Shown here piece by piece: positions 59,113-64,000 of a DNA stretch of 64,000 nucleotides. Position numbers and translations under genes: made by a program. The number at the start of each line of letters is the position of its first letter. Within the stretch, counting starts at the first letter, position 1. The stretch lies in contig NC_049979.1 in the NCBI RefSeq assembly GCF_000003815.2, forward strand, positions 17,840,401-17,904,400, in the 5' to 3' direction. Source of the stretch: Branchiostoma floridae. Its lineage: Eukaryota; Chordata; Leptocardii; Amphioxiformes; Branchiostomatidae. Below the pieces are notes generated by a model. It was given only the letters and a program-made list of their open reading frames with translations. It searched no databases and was not told the origin of the DNA.

Positions 59113-60959
59113 TCATGAATTTTCGGAGGACATCCGTAGAATGGTCATAAATACCAAAGGAACTAAGGTTCTTAACCTGCTGAAAACTCCTACTTGAATG
59201 ATTCAGGTCATCCTCCACAAACCACCTGAGAAATAGGGTGAAATAAGCACATCGCAGAGTAGCGCCACAGGATACGTGAAGGATTCGTGTAACCGGGTAG
59301 TCAAACTGTGGGATATGTTCTTGGAATATGTATGTAGCAAGAAAGTCCATACTTTTTAGCTTATCCTGTAAAGCAGATTCATAAACAGTAATGAAAGCAT
59401 ATGCAAAGTATGCAGCACAAATAACCCCATGTTCACAGTAACAAGCCCTGCCAAGACTGTCAAATAAAACTGAAAGTTATGTGCAAAGCAAGGAATGCCA
59501 ATGAAACTTAATGAAGAGGAAATGTAGTACATTGTACTATTTGTACATGTACTTCAGGGCAAAGCACCTCCCTAGCCTATGTATCGTAACTGATAGAGGA
59601 CACTGAGGGTGACATGAACTCCAAGGCTACTGATTGGTGATTGGCAATCCTGGACATGCTAGTACATAGTTTTCTGCTGTACAGACTCTCTTGTATCAGT
59701 TCCTAACTAAACTTATAGTGAACTCTTATAGATAAGCACTTTAATTATTAACTGACAAGTCATATGAAGGTTTTGACTTTTTGTTTTTCATTGCTACAAA
59801 TCTTTCCAAGATATTGTTGGATACCATGAGTTGTTCAGTTCACTTTAAAGTCATGCTAGTATCTAATATTTGCTTTGCTACAACAGTGACAGGACAGGTT
59901 AAAGAGTGCAACAGAGCCTGGGGCAGTGTAAATAGCTTTCAGTTTGTGCAGACAAATAATTATAACCAGAGCAGTAACAGCAAGGTGAGATCAATGGGCT
60001 TTCATTTTTGGAATGGAATTCAACAGCATAATTCTATGTCAAAAGGAACAATTTTAGAACTTAAGATTATCAGAAGCATTATATATTAGTTGTTCCTATA
60101 CTATGATGATATCTTATTCTTACCTGCCACAATGATGTTTACCATATCTATTCACATTACATTTGTACTCACAGTCTAAAATTCTTCTTCATAAAATCTT
60201 AAATGGAAGTAAACTGATATAGTATATAAAGTATATACCATTGGGTAACATTATACATATATATACAAACATCTCATATACAAATGTATAACCACAGCAA
60301 ACAAGGAACATACACTTAATGCAGTTATTAAGTCTTGTCTTGTGCTGGGTCCAAGGTCTGGGGCAAGATTAAGTCTTGACCAAAGGCCAAAGATTTGCAC
60401 CACTATTGCACCAATAATTGCTATTACTCCATGCAACAGATATGTTACTGCACCACATATATACTGTTCATATTAATCACTTTATACTTATACAAGATTA
60501 CATGGATTAATGATGAAATAGTATACATGTAGTTGAGGGGAAGTGATGATCAGTGTTCAATTATCTGGTGGACATAGACTAGATGACTATTGTAAGAGTA
60601 CATAAACCTTCACAATAAAAGGACATTGGGTGAAAATCAATACAAGCCTCTGTTGTTCATGATGCATGAGTTCAGAGTTAACACAACCCAGTAAGAAAGA
60701 AATATAGTTTTGACACTTTCATAGACAGTTAATCAACATGGCAATATGGATATATCCTGTGCCATTTTCATCCTTCCCAAAATATTGAGATTTCATTGGT
60801 AGTATTTCTCTGTATGCATCTAAGGAATGTAACAAAGAAATGCAGTCAGACAAGCACTTTTGCTATGTACATGTACATTTAGAGTATGAATATACCTTTT
60901 GTCTAACAGAACATATGATTAATCTGAACATCTAACATAATTTCCACTCCTCAGCATCT
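59113..60959. other. Convergent intergenic DNA between TRIM-NHL and PNKD
   Basis: It contains both 3' UTRs (AATAAA at 59463-59468 for the plus-strand gene). The remainder is AT-rich, with no conserved frame and no repeat structure that I recognise. Confidence 0.6.
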
Positions 60960-63900
60960 TCATGTGGACACCTTGAACTTGTCCTTCATCTCCCTGAGCT
61001 CTGCCAGCACACTGGCCTGGAACTCCTCTGTCACACCTGTCAATCTCCTGGTTGCCATGCCGACCGCTTCAGCCACAGCGGGGTCCCTGGTCCTCAGGAA
61101 CACGTTGTGTTGTTTCTCATCTCCCACTGTTGATGGGCACTGTTTGTTGGGATATGGCAATGAGGCTCACAAACTAATTGTGACTGATTGTGTTATTGCA
61201 TGCCTGAATTACAAGTCCAGTCTCCCATCCAATCATCACTGGATCAAATTTGAGTAGTAATTTCCAACACAAATATTGGACTTGATCTGTGTAAATTCAA
61301 CTTTTGTGTTGGAAATTACAGTTCAACTTTGATCCAGAAAGACATCTACCAACACAAATGAGCTTCCATGTTAAAATCCAACTATCAACCTTGCTATTGG
61401 TAATGGTCAGCAAATACAACTGTATTCTGCATTATAGATAAATTTTGTATACTGCGCATGTACATATAATCATGTACAACTTAAAACAAATATATACACA
61501 GAATGCATCTGTGGGAAACAATGGATTCAGCACATAAAACCAAGTTACAACTAAGCCAACTCACGGTAGCCATCCTTGCTTTTCTTCTGTCCTTTGTCCA
61601 TCTCAGTTTCTCTCTGATGTTCTCATTGTCTCCATCTATTGTCTCTCCATAGAGCAGGTTTTCCAGAGTGTACTCATGACCTTAGAAATGATACCAGCAA
61701 TTACACTGTTATCCAGTGACGAACTTTCAGATTGAGTAGCCATGACAAACTGAAGTAGAAAGACAATTGCAGACAGAAAATCATAGTGAAAGGAATCATT
61801 ACTATATTGTCTTCAATTAAAGCACGGAAAAGGCCAAGATGAGATCACCTGGCCAGATGATGGTGTTGTCTGGCTGGCTGCTGACCTTCTCCAGAGACTT
61901 CAGCATGGTCGCTGCATCACCCTCAAATGTGCGACCTGACATGGTGGTAAACATTATTTCAACTCCTGGTTTTCCACATCATAGCACTCAAATAACAGAA
62001 ACGAGGACAGGGCCATTTTTTTACATTCAGAATAGGAATGCAGAATAGGAGTTGCAGTTTTTGTTTGTCTGGCCTTTTTCCTTGCTGGCCAGGCCAGACT
62101 GTTGCTCTCCCTGCCTCCCATACCCCCTTACCTGCATGGCCAAGCAATAACCAGAACAAAATGCCACTGTTGGTGATTAAATTCTACACGTCTGTGGAGT
62201 TTGAACCATATATGTTTATGGACGCTGGCATCATAACTGATATGTAGTGGGTCCTTCTGCTTGGCCAAGTACTTAGTAGCCATATGATAATGAATAATGT
62301 TAAATCTTAAAGGAACAACTTTACATGAGTTGTCTACATGCATTCTACATGCATTCATGCTTATAAGTCAGACTTACCACAGCCCCCAATAAAGAGGAGA
62401 TCTCCAGTGAAGAGTGAGTCAGGTGCCTGGAATGGCGCTCCATCCAACTGGTACACCACATGGCCCACTGTGTGTCCAGGAGTGGACATTACATGGAACT
62501 CCAACCCTCCCACCTGTATCATATCCCCATCCAGTACTGGGCTGGATAGGACACATAATAACATCCTGAATACATACATACAGGGCATGCTGTAAGAACT
62601 CTTACAGTAACTGTACCACTCACACCTGTGCTACATCCCCATCCAGTACTGGGCTGAACAGGACATTTATTACGTAAGGCAAATTAGGGCTCCAGAGTGA
62701 CACATTAGGAAACAATAAGTACAATAAACAAACAAGGTGCAGAAGTTTGACAAACAAAACTACAAGTACTGTCTTCTGTACTTAACCTGTGGTACAGTAC
62801 TCCTTACCACTGCTTCTATTATCTCTATATCCTAAAGTTAATGACAAGTTTTCTTGTCATAAGATAAGATTTATTGTTACAGTGATAACTAGTATGTACT
62901 TAGATCGGTATATTTGTTCTGTTGGTACATACTTGGTGAGGCCTGGAACTCCATCTGTAGCACTGCCATATATGGGCAGACCTGGAAACATCCTCTTTAA
63001 GGCGTGGTTCCCACCACTGTGGTCCCTTAGAGAGAACAGATAACAAAGGTTTACAGGTGGGAAAGCTTTACATCTGTGTTGTTCTGACCAAAACTGCTGG
63101 TCACATGATGTCCAATTTTGTTAACGCTACCAGTGATCATATCCATGTTGGTAAAGACATGCATATAACATCCGACATTTACCAGTGTTTGTGAGTTGTC
63201 AGCACAGCTGCAAGCTGTATACCTTCTTGCTTCACATAGGCCTGGAAAAAAAACACAAGTACAAATTTTTTAACATTCTTTTTTTAACATTTAATAACAA
63301 TTATTATTAAATTTCTGACAGATATGTTATGGTGATAACTTAACTGTTACATCACTATATCTTCTAACTGCCATGTATTCATAACACTTTCTGTAGTTCA
63401 ACTTACATTATATGGTTAAAAGTCTGCATGTGGGGGGAGTAAAGAAGCTTCATGCTACATTCAACATCTTTCATATCCCTTATGTGAATCACAACTTACT
63501 GTATTACAGCATATGTCTAAATGAAGATCAACAAACCTAGCTGGTCCTATTCACATAGCTAAAGTGAGTAGGACCATACCTGAACTGCCTCTGGGTCAGA
63601 AGGGTCCACAACAACTGCAATCCTCCTCTTGGTGTTCATCACCACATAGCTGTAGTTGTCTGAGACAATGGCCACAGGCTGGATCTTTAAGTCTGGATAA
63701 TATGTCAATCAACGGACTATGTCTTTCAATTCCAACTAAAGGGAACTCAAATTAGAAATCAACAGGTGGTCAACCTTACTCGTTTTCTGTACACACATAC
63801 AACTGATGTAACTGTACTGAAGTACTTTTGGGATATGAAATTCTTAGCAGACAACCTCAGTGAAACAATCAATGTTAACATAATCATAGTTCATCATCAT

Positions 63901-64000
63901 AGAGTCAATTTTTAATATGTAAAAGCCAATTTCTTACACAAACCTCCAAATGTCACTGCTGATGTAACAGAGTGGCCATCTGGATATTTCTCCCTTGCCT
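60960..64000 (-). CDS. PNKD: Probable hydrolase PNKD (metallo-beta-lactamase fold), 3' eight exons
   Basis: PNKD is a glyoxalase-II-like metallohydrolase; the human gene is mutated in paroxysmal non-kinesigenic dyskinesia. Exons (5' to 3'): 63944-64000 (runs off the edge), 63580-63692, 63183-63241, 62933-63025, 62378-62541, 61849-61935, 61565-61680, 60960-61139. All phases agree. Motifs in order: [42 protein letters not shown], the metal motif [68 protein letters not shown] and the basic tail [13 protein letters not shown]. The segments SDNYSY and TCPST, and the C-terminal [13 protein letters not shown], match PNKD better than HAGH. The N-terminus is outside the window. Confidence 0.92.
62618..62665 (-). 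repeat. Partial duplicate of the 5' end of a PNKD exon
   Basis: CCCCATCCAGTACTGGGCTG occurs at the start of the real exon (to 62541) and again at about 62637-62656, with homology spreading on both sides. The copy keeps an acceptor (TGTTCAG) and the codons for [10 protein letters not shown], then runs into GTGTGAG, which could act as a donor. It lies upstream of the real exon in the sense of transcription. It may be a duplication remnant or a small alternative exon. Confidence 0.55.

Overview
The window is animal nuclear DNA: AT-rich, intron-dense, with five runs of N (1141-1367, 2712-2811, 5162-5261, 56909-57008, 58108-58207), tRNA-derived SINEs and many short inverted-repeat transposons. The gene set (guanylate-binding GTPases, TRIM-NHL, HECTD1, PNKD, ENOPH1, ERH, ZIP9) and the repeat style suggest an invertebrate deuterostome. 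A lancelet (Branchiostoma) fits best, but the species call is inference. All exon models were built by hand from splice signals, reading phase and protein families recalled from memory; no search was run.

Layout. 1-3014: repeats and gaps. 3015-4420 (-): first two coding exons of a SLC39A9/ZIP9 zinc transporter. 4421-4878: short head-to-head promoter. 4879-6806 (+): complete ERH. 9840-16100 (-) and 17201-22815 (+): two complete, divergent guanylate-binding-protein (GBP) genes sharing a 1.1 kb promoter. 24768-27333 (+): complete ENOPH1 of the methionine salvage pathway. 30155-55195 (-): complete HECTD1, 41 coding exons, with one apparent 1-base frameshift. 57177-59112 (+): a TRIM-NHL gene broken by a gap. 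60960-64000 (-): the last eight coding exons of PNKD, which runs off the right edge.

Most notable is the GBP pair. The minus-strand gene encodes 703 residues and ends in a CaaX prenylation box (CSIM). The plus-strand gene encodes 720 residues and ends in a hydrophobic Ala/Gly-rich segment with no CaaX. The promoter between them carries two IRF/ISRE-type cores, a perfect CRE and a perfect palindromic NF-kB site. It therefore looks like a co-regulated pair of GTPases with two different membrane-attachment ends. The head-to-head ERH/SLC39A9 arrangement matches what I recall of human chromosome 14 and looks like ancient microsynteny.

The rest is housekeeping genes with transposon debris in introns and intergenic DNA. 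The clearest debris is a young element with perfect 81-bp arms and a 9-bp target duplication just upstream of the TRIM start codon.
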